A DNA stretch of 32,264 nt from a virus, in IMG/VR virus record IMGVR_UViG_3300037520_002266, positions 1-32,264 of that record, one strand, 5' to 3'. The notes under the pieces were generated by a model. That model saw only the letters and a program-made list of their open reading frames with translations, was not told the DNA's origin and did no database searches. Of the stretch, positions 8,516 through 17,932 are shown piece after piece. The position numbers were made by a program, and so were the translations under genes. Position 1 is the stretch's first letter. Each line of letters starts with the position of its first letter.

Positions 8516-10171
8516 ATGGCTAATGACGACCTCAATTGTTCTAAGTTATTTTCGCAGCCTGGAATTCAGAGGGATGGAACGCGTTATGATTCTGACTATT
8601 TCATAGATGGACAAGGAACCCGATTTTACAAAGGCAGAGCACGGAAAATCGGAGGTGAAACGGGAATCAATTACGGAAATTCAACTATTGTTCGTAATAT
8701 GTTTAATTTTGCGAATGATACTGTGATTGATAATTATTTAGGTCGTTACAATTCTTTAACGCATTTTACATTTCTGCCGTCAAATTTACCGCCTATTGCT
8801 TCTGTTGTTGAATTGAATAGAACACCGACAGATTTACCTTCTGGGTTTTCCGTTGATAATGTGAATAATTCTTGGAAATTTGCCTTATATGAAACGGCGC
8901 CCTCTGTCACCTATCCAAACGCACAGATTATAGCTCATTGGTGCCCAAACGCGGGAGATATCAATAATCAGCAAAATGGATATATGTATTATGGTGATAT
9001 TAAAAATAACAATATTCTAACTCCGATTCATGCGGGAGATGATGATGAAACCAAAATAGAAGTCAATGGTGGCGTTATTTTTGTTGCTCCTTTTTTAATT
9101 GGATTAAATTACAATGCAACAAATGGAAGTACAAATGGGTCTATTGTTTGGAATAACCCAAGTGCTGCAGATCCTTTAAATTTTTGGTTAGCTAATGAAG
9201 AAACGTCAATAAATGAGCTTCAGCAAGCAACTATTGCTAATACAAAGATTGTGGCCGGAGCTCCTGTTATTGGTGCACAAGTCCCAACAGCATTAATCTG
9301 GTCTTTGAATCAACTGATTAGGATTACATCTGTCACAGGAGGGGCTGCAGATGCGCCAACTTTTGAGTGGAGTAATAACCCCGTTGATGACATTACGATT
9401 ATGGCAGCAAATTCGATTGTTCGATATCAACAAACTTTTTTTTGGATTGGCACTGATAATTTTTATATGTATGACGGTGTTGTTAGAAGTATTCCAAACA
9501 CAATGAATCGTAATTGGTTTTTTGATAATGTGAACAAAGCCTATAGTAATAAAATATTTGGTGTTTTAATTTCTGCTTTTGATGAAATTTGGTGGTTTTA
9601 CCCTAGAGGGGATTCAACGGAATGTAATGCCGTTATTATTTATAACATTAAAGAACAATGGTGGGCTGATACATTTTCTCATAGATCTGCCGCAGTTCAA
9701 TCCAATAGTTTATTTCCTTATCCCATAATGGCGGATAGCCAACCTACAACCATTTTTTCGAGGACGGGACCTCAACAAATTTACCCTATTTGGCAGCATG
9801 AAATCGGAACAGATCGAGTTTTGGGTGACCTTGTTTATCCTATACAGGCTTATTACGCTCATCATTATATTGATATCTGTTCTCAACAAGGTGGGCAGAA
9901 TAATCTATTAAGAAATCGTCGATTTGAGCCAGATTTTAAACTATCTGGTGATATGACAATTGAAATCACTAATCTTATGTTCGCAAATGATCTTAATAAT
10001 GGAAAAGCTATTATTGATGGTCCTTATACATTCAACGATAAAACTCAATATATTGATTTCTCAAGTCAAGGTAGACTAACGTCTTTACGCTTTGAGAGCA
10101 ATACAATCGGAGGAAATTTCCAAAGTGGAAAAAGTTTATATGATTGGAATGTTGGAGATAAACAACAGTAA
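8516..10171 (+). CDS. Tail nozzle / hub protein (P22 gp10-like)
   Basis: A 551-aa protein resembling podophage tail nozzle proteins (P22 gp10, packaged-DNA stabilisation). The N-terminus has the arrangement R-Y/D-G-T-R-Y-D...Y-F-I-D-G-Q...R-F-Y-K-G-R-A-R-K-I-G-G-E (residues ~19-48), typical of that family, where a 'RF.. G..RKIGGY' strand opens the beta-propeller. Further WD-like strands such as PLNFWLANE, QTFFWIGTDNFYMYDG and DEIWWFYPRG match a beta-propeller fold. The position after adaptor and fibre genes fits the tail assembly. In related phages this protein closes the end of the short tail and retains DNA. Family assignment is moderately sure; it is based on pattern memory. Confidence 0.72.
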   Translation: MANDDLNCSKLFSQPGIQRDGTRYDSDYFIDGQGTRFYKGRARKIGGETGINYGNSTIVRNMFNFANDTVIDNYLGRYNSLTHFTFLPSNLPPIASVVELNRTPTDLPSGFSVDNVNNSWKFALYETAPSVTYPNAQIIAHWCPNAGDINNQQNGYMYYGDIKNNNILTPIHAGDDDETKIEVNGGVIFVAPFLIGLNYNATNGSTNGSIVWNNPSAADPLNFWLANEETSINELQQATIANTKIVAGAPVIGAQVPTALIWSLNQLIRITSVTGGAADAPTFEWSNNPVDDITIMAANSIVRYQQTFFWIGTDNFYMYDGVVRSIPNTMNRNWFFDNVNKAYSNKIFGVLISAFDEIWWFYPRGDSTECNAVIIYNIKEQWWADTFSHRSAAVQSNSLFPYPIMADSQPTTIFSRTGPQQIYPIWQHEIGTDRVLGDLVYPIQAYYAHHYIDICSQQGGQNNLLRNRRFEPDFKLSGDMTIEITNLMFANDLNNGKAIIDGPYTFNDKTQYIDFSSQGRLTSLRFESNTIGGNFQSGKSLYDWNVGDKQQ

Positions 10172-10182
10172 TTCTGAGTAAA

Positions 10183-10214
10183 TCCGGTCAAGGAAACGAG
10201 GGACAATGACCGGA
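10183..10214 (+). other. Stable intergenic hairpin
   Basis: Perfect 8-bp inverted repeat TCCGGTCA / TGACCGGA separated by 16 bases, 11 bases after the nozzle stop codon. No T-run follows on either strand, so it is not a classical terminator. It could be an mRNA processing or stability element that separates expression of the nozzle from the ejection-protein genes. The rest of 10215-10284 is A-rich, with TATAAT at 10254-10259 but no convincing -35. Confidence 0.5.
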
Positions 10215-10284
10215 CCAAAGAAAACAAAAGTAAGAAAAACTTACAAAAATTAATATAATCTTTCTTTTTTTTAAAGTCAATCAT

Positions 10285-10530
10285 ATGCCTAATATTGCCT
10301 TGCCGATGAATCTAGATTTTATGAGTTGGGCCCGTCAAATACAACAGGATTTGCCTTCTATGAATATTCCTATTCCTGAAAATGAAGAGAATTGGAGACA
10401 ATGGGCATATCAGCTTATTAATATGAATTCTATTAGTAATTTCCCCATTCCAACAGAATTAAGTTACCCAAAGAAAGAGGATTGGAGGCAATGGGCTATA
10501 TTTTTTTCTAATTGTATTATGAGCCAATGA
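10285..10530 (+). CDS. Small virion-associated protein with duplicated W-x2-WA motif
   Basis: An 81-aa protein containing an internal duplication: NEENWRQWAYQLI (around residue 34) and KKEDWRQWAIFF (around residue 63), each preceded by a short Pro-Ile-Pro segment. A related but weaker unit, FMSWARQI, is at the start. Proteins with a DW..WA helix pattern occur next to tail or fibre genes in other podophages, usually without known role. The start has no clear ribosome binding site. No membrane segment is visible. Confidence 0.6.
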   Translation: MPNIALPMNLDFMSWARQIQQDLPSMNIPIPENEENWRQWAYQLINMNSISNFPIPTELSYPKKEDWRQWAIFFSNCIMSQ

Positions 10531-10594
10531 TTATATTAGGAATAATATATATAAAAAGTTATAATTAAATATCATCTTTCAGGAGTTTTTATCC

Positions 10595-11875
10595 ATGTAC
10601 AGTTACGCATCTTTTACACCGCAACAACCAATGGGGCAAGATAAGAATTATTTTCCCCAACAACCAAATCAATCCCCTATGCTACAACAAGGAGTCCCAC
10701 AAGGCGTTCCATCTCCCATGCTAAGACAAGGAGTCCCACAAGGCGTTCCATCTCCCATGCAAAATCCACCAATGCAACGTTTTGCTCACGGAGGTCGAGT
10801 AAAAACGTCTCAATTTAAACCAGCTCACATGTCTAAAAGAGAATTGAATTTTCTTGATCATCTTCAAGGGCGCGTTGAAAGAACAAAACACGGCGTTAGA
10901 ACGTATCCTCACATTGAAGAATTGTTAAGCAACCCTCATTTGCACGCAAAAATTCACGAACATATTCAACATCATGCAAGCGGCGGAATGGCTGAAGGAG
11001 ATATGAATGATCATATGAGCCATGAAGGAATTCAACACATGATTCATAATGGCAGAAATGGTGATAACGATGTTGCGTTGCTCGGGCCAAGAACTCATCA
11101 CCTATTCCATCAAATGGCAGGTCACTCAACAATTAACCCAGATGGTCACCCCGAATATTGGTCACTTGGAAGTATTTTGGGAGGAATGAAAGGGGCTCTT
11201 GGTTCAGGCCTTGGTGCCTTGAAAAAAGGGGCGGCGTCAGCAGCTAGTGCCATTGGTCGAGGCGCTAGCGCTGCCGGCCGTGGCCTTGTGTCTGCTGGTA
11301 AGGCCGCAATGCCTCATATCGGCGCCATTGGGCAAGCTGCTTTGCCTGCCGTATCGAATATTGCTGCTCAGCATCTTGGAAGGCTAACAGGCAATGAAGA
11401 TGTCGGAAATATGCTTAGCGGCCTCGGCAGTGCTGCTGCAGGAGCTGCATTCAATAAGATGGCTGGACCAGGTGAGGCAAATCCATTAGCAACGGCTGTG
11501 GGTCAAGGTCTTGGACAATTTGCTACGGCGAAAAATGAAGGAAGATCAACCAGATCTGCTATTGGTGAAGGGTTGTCTCATGTTGGTAATCAAGCCGGCG
11601 ACAGTACTTCCGGAAATATCTTGGGCGCAGTAGGCCATGGGTTACAAAATGGATCAAGCGGATCAGATATAGGGCGCGCAATTATGCCACATGCTTTATC
11701 AGGAGGTATTGGAGCTTTAGCCGCCGCAGCAAATCAACCAGGTGGCTTTAAAGAAAGATTTAATGCCGCAGCAGATACGCTGTCCCCTGTTAATGCAATA
11801 CGACATGAATCACAGCAAAGAAACGCTCTGATGCAAGAATTACCTTTTTCCGGTGAAGACTCTATCGGTTATTAG
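10595..11875 (+). CDS. Internal virion / DNA ejection protein A (426 aa)
   Basis: A 426-aa protein with AGGAG before the ATG. It starts with a Pro/Gln/Met-rich disordered region containing two exact copies of a 13-residue unit (GVPQGVPSPM), then RFAHGGRV, a short segment common in podophage internal proteins. Residues ~73-165 contain KRELNFLDHLQG and RTYPHIEELL, which resemble the start of the next gene's product, plus a His-rich stretch. From ~195 it is an Ala/Gly-rich, weakly amphipathic region (GLGALKKGAASAAS and following) suited to membrane insertion during DNA delivery. No enzyme motif is seen. Role by analogy: one of a set of proteins packed in the capsid and ejected to form the trans-envelope channel. 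Confidence 0.65.
   Translation: MYSYASFTPQQPMGQDKNYFPQQPNQSPMLQQGVPQGVPSPMLRQGVPQGVPSPMQNPPMQRFAHGGRVKTSQFKPAHMSKRELNFLDHLQGRVERTKHGVRTYPHIEELLSNPHLHAKIHEHIQHHASGGMAEGDMNDHMSHEGIQHMIHNGRNGDNDVALLGPRTHHLFHQMAGHSTINPDGHPEYWSLGSILGGMKGALGSGLGALKKGAASAASAIGRGASAAGRGLVSAGKAAMPHIGAIGQAALPAVSNIAAQHLGRLTGNEDVGNMLSGLGSAAAGAAFNKMAGPGEANPLATAVGQGLGQFATAKNEGRSTRSAIGEGLSHVGNQAGDSTSGNILGAVGHGLQNGSSGSDIGRAIMPHALSGGIGALAAAANQPGGFKERFNAAADTLSPVNAIRHESQQRNALMQELPFSGEDSIGY
10679..10756 (+). repeat. 39-bp tandem repeat in ejection protein gene
   Basis: Two consecutive 39-bp units (10679-10717 and 10718-10756) differing at about two positions, each coding 13 residues with the GVPQGVPSPM core. It lies in the disordered N-terminus of the gene, in frame. 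Confidence 0.85.
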
Positions 11876-11918
11876 GGGTTATTTTGGGTGTTAGATAGAT
11901 AAAGCAGAGGGTTATTTT

Positions 11919-13529
11919 ATGGTTAAATCAAGAAAAGGTATGTCTTTATGTCATATGACAAGATCTGAATTAGATGGATTTGATGCCTTACAGGGCATGC
12001 CTTTAATTGATGAAAAGACAGGCTATAGAGAATATCCTTTGCTGGCTAAAATCATTGAGATACCTGGCGTTAAAGATATTTTTTATCACGTAAGGGATGA
12101 ATACTCAGAACAAGGGCATGTTTCTCCAGATCTTCATAAGATTTATAAGAAAGCTAAGGAATTTAGGCCTCCTTTTGAAAAAGCCCCCGGAGATCAAGAA
12201 GAACCTACAAAACAACTCTCTGAAGAAGGAACGCGGCCTGACGATGAGATGGCTTGGTTGCCCGACAATCTTGTCCAGTTCATGTTGGATTTAGAACAAA
12301 AAGAGCCTGATTTTAATCCAAAAGATGGGTTGTTGCAGTTTGGTTTTGGTAGATTTATTAGAAATGTAGTTTCCGCGCCTTTTAAAGCCGTTAGTAAAGT
12401 CGCAGATATTTTTACAGGTGGACGAGGAAACGAGATTGTTAGAACCGCGGGTACAATTGCAGGGGCTTTATTCGGAGGCCCAATGGGTGCTGGATTGGGA
12501 AATGCTCTTGCGAGCTATGGAACTGGAAAATCTCCCGGACAATCCTTATGGAGTGGCGTTAAGAATTATGGATTAGCAACAGGTATTCAAGGTGCTGGTC
12601 AAATGGCGGGCATGCATTCAGCAACACCTTATGCAGGAGGGTTTTTCGGTGGCAGTAATCCTTTGGTTTCTGGGGGTCATAACCTTATGCAGTCTGCTGG
12701 ACTCGCAGCATCCTCGGCGCCCACAATGGGTCAAGTCGCAGCAAATGCAGCCGGAACGGGAGCAGCGGTAGCCGGTCAAACAGCGGCCGCCCCAGGAATC
12801 TTATCAAGTTTAGCAAGTAATCCTATTCTGCCTTATGCTGCTATGGGTTTATTGTCACATCAAGCTCAGAAACAACATTATGCCCATGAAAAAGCTGAGG
12901 CTGAAAGAGAAAGAAAAGAACGAGAAGAGCATAAGCATCGGGTTGGATATTATAAGGAATGGAAAGGCCCTGATCGTAGCTTAAAAAGGAAATGGGTTGA
13001 GAATCCAAAATATACGCTTGGAGGAGATGAACCTTATTATTCTCATGCTGAATATTATAGAGAACCCGAACATTTCAAGACAGGGGGCGCTTTAAAATCA
13101 TTCACGGAGAGTACGGGAATAAAAGGACCTGGGAATGGTCAAGATGACGCTATTAGAACAGAAATGCCTGCTGGAACATATATTATTGATGCAACCAGTA
13201 CAGCCCATTTAGGAGATGGTTCTAGTGAATGTGGAATTAAGGCCCTTAAAAAAACTACGAAAGAAATACGAAAAAAATACAGCCCTTCTCTTATTAAAGA
13301 AGTCGAAAAGATGCTTAAACATAATGGAAGTAAAGTTCCCGTTTATGTGGCTAATGATGAATTCAAAATAGACCCTGTGACGGTATGTCTTCAAGGAGAA
13401 GGAAACATCAAGCAAGGTGCTAAGGACTTTAGGAAAATGGTTAAAAACATAAGAATTCATAAAGCAAGCAATGGATTGGGGCTACCTCCTGCGGCCAAAA
13501 CACCTATGCAATATTTAAATATGAAATAA
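11919..13529 (+). CDS. Internal virion / DNA ejection protein B (536 aa)
   Basis: A 536-aa protein preceded by AGAGGG. Its N-terminus (CHMTRSELDGFDALQG then GYREYPLLAKII) resembles residues ~73-105 of the preceding gene's product, so the two share a domain. The middle (residues ~160-320) is Gly/Ala rich, with amphipathic segments such as GTIAGALFGGPMGAGLGNAL. A basic/acidic helix follows (AHEKAEAERERKEREEHKHR). The C-terminus is characteristic of podophage internal proteins: GPGNGQDDAIRTEMPAGTYI, then STAHLGDGSSECGIKAL, and the final RIHKASNGLGLPPAAKTPMQ. That GxGxGQDD...GDGSS...PPKAK pattern is widespread in such phages. Likely stored in the capsid and ejected with the DNA. Confidence 0.72.
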   Translation: MVKSRKGMSLCHMTRSELDGFDALQGMPLIDEKTGYREYPLLAKIIEIPGVKDIFYHVRDEYSEQGHVSPDLHKIYKKAKEFRPPFEKAPGDQEEPTKQLSEEGTRPDDEMAWLPDNLVQFMLDLEQKEPDFNPKDGLLQFGFGRFIRNVVSAPFKAVSKVADIFTGGRGNEIVRTAGTIAGALFGGPMGAGLGNALASYGTGKSPGQSLWSGVKNYGLATGIQGAGQMAGMHSATPYAGGFFGGSNPLVSGGHNLMQSAGLAASSAPTMGQVAANAAGTGAAVAGQTAAAPGILSSLASNPILPYAAMGLLSHQAQKQHYAHEKAEAERERKEREEHKHRVGYYKEWKGPDRSLKRKWVENPKYTLGGDEPYYSHAEYYREPEHFKTGGALKSFTESTGIKGPGNGQDDAIRTEMPAGTYIIDATSTAHLGDGSSECGIKALKKTTKEIRKKYSPSLIKEVEKMLKHNGSKVPVYVANDEFKIDPVTVCLQGEGNIKQGAKDFRKMVKNIRIHKASNGLGLPPAAKTPMQYLNMK

Positions 13530-13555
13530 TCATTTAATGGATTTAGGAGTTTAAA

Positions 13556-15733
13556 ATGCCTCCCAGGAAAATATATCATGATGGTTATGGAAGCTACGAG
13601 GCTGGCAATCTTCCTTACTGGAATCAACAACGTTTTGATTTGGGAGAAAGAATTGCTGAGGAATTAGCGCAAAAGACATATCAACAATTGCCATCTGCTG
13701 TTTCTCAGAAACGAGAGCGTCACAATCGAGTAGGGACCAATCTTGATGCATTAGTAAGAGAATATGACGCAAAAAGAAAGTCTGAAAAAAATCCATATTC
13801 TATAGCACAAAAAGAAATTGGGAATTCTTTTCAGACAAAAACGCATGAAGGAATAAAGCCGGCTTTAGAAGCTGCTGGTAGATCTCCTTTCGCTCCTCAA
13901 GATTCTGAGTTTATGAATCAATTCGATCAAAGATATAATGATATTGGCAAATCTGTTCTTGATGAAATGACAGAGAATTATCTCAAAAATATCGTTCCAA
14001 AAGTTCAGGGAAATCGTATTCAGAGAGGAACGTTTAATAATACAGGGGGAACTCGTCATGAGCTTGATAGTGTTCTTCAGGGATTACATAAAGATGTGAA
14101 TAGGAATTTAACACATCTAAAAGCTCGTGGATTAGAGCATGGATTAGAAGAAGTTCATAAACATAAGATGAGAGGTTTAGAGGCGGCTCAGCTTGGATCG
14201 AATGTACAAGAAAAAGAGAAAGAATCCACCATAAGAGGGGCTCAAGCTTTACAAGAGGCGGAACGAGGGCAACATATTCATGATATCAGCGCATTAGATC
14301 AACAAAGAAAACAAGCCGCTGAAGAACAGACCCATGAAGAAGCTTTGCTCCGAGAGCAACAGGAAAGAGCAAAAGATAAACAGGAATTTGCAGTCAATAA
14401 ATTAGCGCAAGAGGCTCAATTAATAAGCGGACTTCCTGCAACGCACGTTTCTCACGTTGGCAAGATCACAGAGCCTAGACCTGCAAATCCCTATGAAACG
14501 GGAGCGGGTATAATAGGGCAAATGGTTGGTTTAATGCATAATCAAAAACCACAAACTATTAAAACGGGTGGTTCTGTTCAAGAAAAAGCATTTCATAAGT
14601 TTCAGAAACTCGTTGCAACCTCAATGGTCAGAAGAAGATGTGGCGGCTCTATTTCTAAATATGCCCCTGGGGGAGCGGTTAGTTATGAACCCAATGCAGG
14701 TATGACCCCTGAAATTGAAAAACAACTTGCTGTTCTTCAGCAAATGCAACGTTCACAAGGAACGCCTATGGGAAATGCATTTTGGAATATGGGATCTCAT
14801 ATATTATCAAAGACAGGGTCAGACGAGGGCCCTATGGCTTCTTTTGGAGAGGCGTCAAAGGTGTTTAGAGATACACTTGATACTCACGAAAACAAAGCTT
14901 TTGATATGAAAGCAAAAGAAATTAACCTTCTATCTGCCATTAATGAATCTCGCCAAAAACAACAAGAATTGGTTCGAGATCATGAATTTAAGAATAAGTC
15001 CTTAGCAGAAACCTCGAGACTTCATGATGCTCAGATTGCTCGAGAACAAGCCCATGCTAATTATTATAATCAACAGACTAAAGCACTTGGGACTCCTTCT
15101 TCTGGAAATGTAGGAGAATCAGGATATTTGCCTAAGGGATTCCATGAATCTACTGAATTAAAAGAAAGGATTAAGGGAGAAGGAAAAGCAAAAGAAAGAT
15201 ATTTAGAACAGGCAAAGGCAATTGATGAAGCACAAAACCATTTAAACATTATGAAAGATGCTTCAGAAAATTTAGGACCAACGGGGCCAGTTGCAGGGAT
15301 TTTGCCTAATAAATTAGCTACTTTTAACAATCCTGAGAAAATTGCAAACAGAAGAGTATTCGAGCAAGAGGCTGTTAGTAATGTATTAGATGCTTTGAAT
15401 AAGATGAAGGGCGTTCAATCTGATAAAGATATGGAATATATCAAGAGAACTGCTGTTTCTTTGTCTGATGATCCTGCGACAATTAAAGCGTGGTTTAAGA
15501 AAACGCAATCACTCATTGATAGAGGAAAACAAGGAAAGCAATTCATTGATGAAGCTGTTTCAAAAGGAATGTCCCGTGAAGAAGCGGAGAAATCTTATCA
15601 CGATTGGGCTATTAACAATCCTTTAGTCTATAAGGGTGCAGAAAAGACACAAAATGTCAAATCTCATCATAACAAAACTCCTCTAACGCCTGCTGAAGCA
15701 CGTATGGCACTTCAAATGGGAGCTGGGCAATGA
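13556..15733 (+). CDS. Internal virion / DNA ejection protein C, coiled-coil rich (725 aa)
   Basis: A 725-aa protein with AGGAG ahead of the ATG. Long charged helices dominate, for example residues ~180-300 (many Glu, Gln, Lys, Arg, with HKHKMRGLEAAQLGSNVQEK and QQRKQAAEEQTHEEALLREQ) and ~470-520. A central break has TIKTGGSVQEKAFHKFQKLV and CGGSISKYAPGGAVS, where the TGG/PGG turns recall the GGRV segment of the first ejection protein. The C-terminal third is a predicted helical domain ending with a short TPLTPAEARMALQMG element. No lytic transglycosylase motif was recognised. Its stop overlaps the next start (ATGA at 15730-15733), showing coupled translation of the two. Confidence 0.62.
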   Translation: MPPRKIYHDGYGSYEAGNLPYWNQQRFDLGERIAEELAQKTYQQLPSAVSQKRERHNRVGTNLDALVREYDAKRKSEKNPYSIAQKEIGNSFQTKTHEGIKPALEAAGRSPFAPQDSEFMNQFDQRYNDIGKSVLDEMTENYLKNIVPKVQGNRIQRGTFNNTGGTRHELDSVLQGLHKDVNRNLTHLKARGLEHGLEEVHKHKMRGLEAAQLGSNVQEKEKESTIRGAQALQEAERGQHIHDISALDQQRKQAAEEQTHEEALLREQQERAKDKQEFAVNKLAQEAQLISGLPATHVSHVGKITEPRPANPYETGAGIIGQMVGLMHNQKPQTIKTGGSVQEKAFHKFQKLVATSMVRRRCGGSISKYAPGGAVSYEPNAGMTPEIEKQLAVLQQMQRSQGTPMGNAFWNMGSHILSKTGSDEGPMASFGEASKVFRDTLDTHENKAFDMKAKEINLLSAINESRQKQQELVRDHEFKNKSLAETSRLHDAQIAREQAHANYYNQQTKALGTPSSGNVGESGYLPKGFHESTELKERIKGEGKAKERYLEQAKAIDEAQNHLNIMKDASENLGPTGPVAGILPNKLATFNNPEKIANRRVFEQEAVSNVLDALNKMKGVQSDKDMEYIKRTAVSLSDDPATIKAWFKKTQSLIDRGKQGKQFIDEAVSKGMSREEAEKSYHDWAINNPLVYKGAEKTQNVKSHHNKTPLTPAEARMALQMGAGQ

Positions 15734-17811
15734 GATCCCCTGAGGAAATATTACAAGCCGCTCAAGGATATACTCGAGAGCAATTAGAAGCAATTGCGGG
15801 TAATGACATATCTCAACCACAAAATAATGAAAATCAAGAAATTCTAGAGAAAGCTAAGGGATATACAAAAGAAGAGCTTGAGAGAATTGCTAATTCTGGG
15901 ACCTCTGTTTCTACATCTAAAAAACATAGATCAATTGAGGGAAATTCTAGTGAATATTTAACACCTCAAGATTTAGCAATGGGGGCTAGAAGTGCTGTTG
16001 GTGGTCTAGGTGATCTTGCTGATTTACCTATCTTAGCAGCGAATTATGGATTATCAAAAGCTGGAAGTAAGAAACAAATTCCTTACCCTGGGAATGCCAT
16101 CGCAAATAAAATTGATGAATTAACGGGAGGATATACAGCCCCTAAAACATACAATCAGCGTATTGCTGAAAGTGCGATTCGTGCCCCAGCCTCTTTGGTG
16201 GGAGGCTCTGGAATTGGTAAGGCATTAATTAAGCTACCTGGAATGATTGGAAAGATTGGGCGCGGAATATCTGCTATTAATCCAGTTACGCCAACATCTA
16301 TGGCCGCCACAAGCGCTGGTGCAGCTGGAAGTCATGCAGCGTTAGAAAATAACCCAGAAGATATTACATCGGCAATTGCATTAGGATTAGCTCCCGATAT
16401 TTTATTGAGGAGTGGAAGGGGATTAATTAATAAAAGAGTTGCGGCAAAAGCAACGTCTCTTAATCCAGATATTGTTGAGAATTTTAAGGAAATAGGTATT
16501 TCTCCTACATTAGGGCAAGCAAGTCAAAGTGGTCCTTTAAAAACAATTGAAAAGCTGTTAGAAAACACACCTATTGCAGGAAAGAAAATTAGAGAATTAC
16601 GGTCACAACAAAATAAAACAATAGGATCTGTGTTCGGGCCAGCAGCTGAAGGATTAGCTCAATCTGAATTAGAAGCCGGAAAAACTATTCATAAAGGATT
16701 TAGTGTCGCAAAAGAGAAAGCTGATCAATTAACAGGAGAATTAAAACATAAAGTTTTAGAAAAAGTAAAAACAGCCCCATCAGACTTAATTGATATTAAA
16801 GATAGTTTGAATTTCTATAAAGAGTTAGAAAAAAACAATAAAACTGCCGCAATGATGAAATTATTAGAAGATAGTCCTTTAGGGAAAGAAGCTTCTCGTT
16901 TAAAAAAGATGGCATCTCATAATAATGGAAAAGTACCTTTTGGCGATGTTGAGGGGTTTAGAACTCATTTGTTTGATGAAATTACCAAAAGAGAATTAGG
17001 GTCTATAAGTCGAGGGAGGTTAGAACATTTTCGATCTTTACTGAATCAAGATATACACCCTTATATGAATTCAATTGGTGCAGGGAAAGAATGGAATCGA
17101 TATAACAAGTTTTATTCTAATTATGCTACATATCACAAATCGAATTTACTTCAACCAAAAGAAGTTCCGATTTTAGAAGCTCATAAATTATTTGATAACA
17201 TAGGAACATCTGGAAAATTAGATCGACCTTTATTAAATACAGTTTATGGTTCTCTAGGGAAAACAGAACAAAAGAATATTATGGATTCTCTTATCCAAAA
17301 AATGGGTAAAGATGGGAATGATTGGAATGCTCATCGTTTCGCAAAAAGATTTGAGAGCCAACCAAAAGAAACAAAGGACTTATTCCTTAAGCCTTTATCT
17401 CAACCTATGAAAGAAAGATTTAAATCTGTTCTAAAATCTATTGATGCAATTAAAGAAACAAATAGTTTTTCTAATACCAGTCGTACGGCTTATACACAAA
17501 TGGCGATTGATACAGCTAAGATAGGAATTCCTGCCGGAGCTGCTATTTTAGCTGGCAATTCCCCGACAGATACAGCATGGGAAATGGCGCTCGTGTTGGC
17601 GGGTTCAAGAGCAATAGCATCAGGTATGTTTGCTAATCCAAAATTTATTAATTGGGCTTATAAGGGATCTAAATTAAAAACACCGAAATCTCAACAGCAT
17701 CATATTGCGGGAATTAAGGGTATTTTAGGACGTCCTGTTTATCAGGAAATAAAGAGCGCGCTAAGTTCACAAGATAGACTTGCTGATAATCCTTATGAGG
17801 AAACACGGTAG
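15730..17811 (+). CDS. Internal virion / DNA ejection protein D (693 aa)
   Basis: A 693-aa protein, last gene of the late operon. The N-terminus has two copies of a short unit, ILQAAQGYTREQLEAIA (residues 7-23) and ILEKAKGYTKEELERIA (about 38-54), a motif often found at the start of large phage ejection proteins. Residues ~83-225 hold several Gly/Ala-rich amphipathic or weakly hydrophobic segments (DLPILAANYGLSKAG, ALIKLPGMIGKIGRG, ITSAIALGLAPDILL) that may insert in membranes. The remainder is mostly charged helix (residues ~235-570) with a final Ala-rich segment around 590-630. Start by ATGA overlap with the previous gene. An intrinsic terminator follows at 17898. Confidence 0.65.
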   Translation: MRSPEEILQAAQGYTREQLEAIAGNDISQPQNNENQEILEKAKGYTKEELERIANSGTSVSTSKKHRSIEGNSSEYLTPQDLAMGARSAVGGLGDLADLPILAANYGLSKAGSKKQIPYPGNAIANKIDELTGGYTAPKTYNQRIAESAIRAPASLVGGSGIGKALIKLPGMIGKIGRGISAINPVTPTSMAATSAGAAGSHAALENNPEDITSAIALGLAPDILLRSGRGLINKRVAAKATSLNPDIVENFKEIGISPTLGQASQSGPLKTIEKLLENTPIAGKKIRELRSQQNKTIGSVFGPAAEGLAQSELEAGKTIHKGFSVAKEKADQLTGELKHKVLEKVKTAPSDLIDIKDSLNFYKELEKNNKTAAMMKLLEDSPLGKEASRLKKMASHNNGKVPFGDVEGFRTHLFDEITKRELGSISRGRLEHFRSLLNQDIHPYMNSIGAGKEWNRYNKFYSNYATYHKSNLLQPKEVPILEAHKLFDNIGTSGKLDRPLLNTVYGSLGKTEQKNIMDSLIQKMGKDGNDWNAHRFAKRFESQPKETKDLFLKPLSQPMKERFKSVLKSIDAIKETNSFSNTSRTAYTQMAIDTAKIGIPAGAAILAGNSPTDTAWEMALVLAGSRAIASGMFANPKFINWAYKGSKLKTPKSQQHHIAGIKGILGRPVYQEIKSALSSQDRLADNPYEETR

Positions 17812-17858
17812 ATTAAATTACAACTATTAATTTTAGGTTGCATTTGACTCTACAAAAG

Positions 17859-17890
17859 GTTGTAGTTAACTAGGAAAAAGTTGTAGTTAA
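17859..17890 (+). repeat. Paired 11-bp direct repeats, 21 bp apart
   Basis: GTTGTAGTTAA occurs at 17859-17869 and 17880-17890, exactly 21 bp (two helical turns) apart, flanked by TTGAC (17844) and GTCAA (17891) in inverted orientation. Lies in the short gap between the converging late and early arms. Could bind a dimeric protein or be part of a terminator structure. Confidence 0.5.
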
Positions 17891-17897
17891 GTCAAAC

Positions 17898-17932
17898 AAC
17901 CCAAAGAAATTGCGCGAGTCAAGGGTTTTTTT
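17898..17932 (+). terminator. Intrinsic terminator of the late operon
   Basis: Stem AACCC (17898-17902) / GGGTT (17923-17927) enclosing a 20-base loop in which TTG/CAA can pair further, followed by a run of T to 17932. It lies 87 bases after the last late gene and directly abuts the stop of the opposing gene, so it separates convergent operons. The stem is short, hence moderate confidence. Confidence 0.5.

Noticed and set aside
17812-17932. A small gene between the converging arms
   Set aside because: No ORF with a start signal; the space is explained by direct repeats and a terminator.
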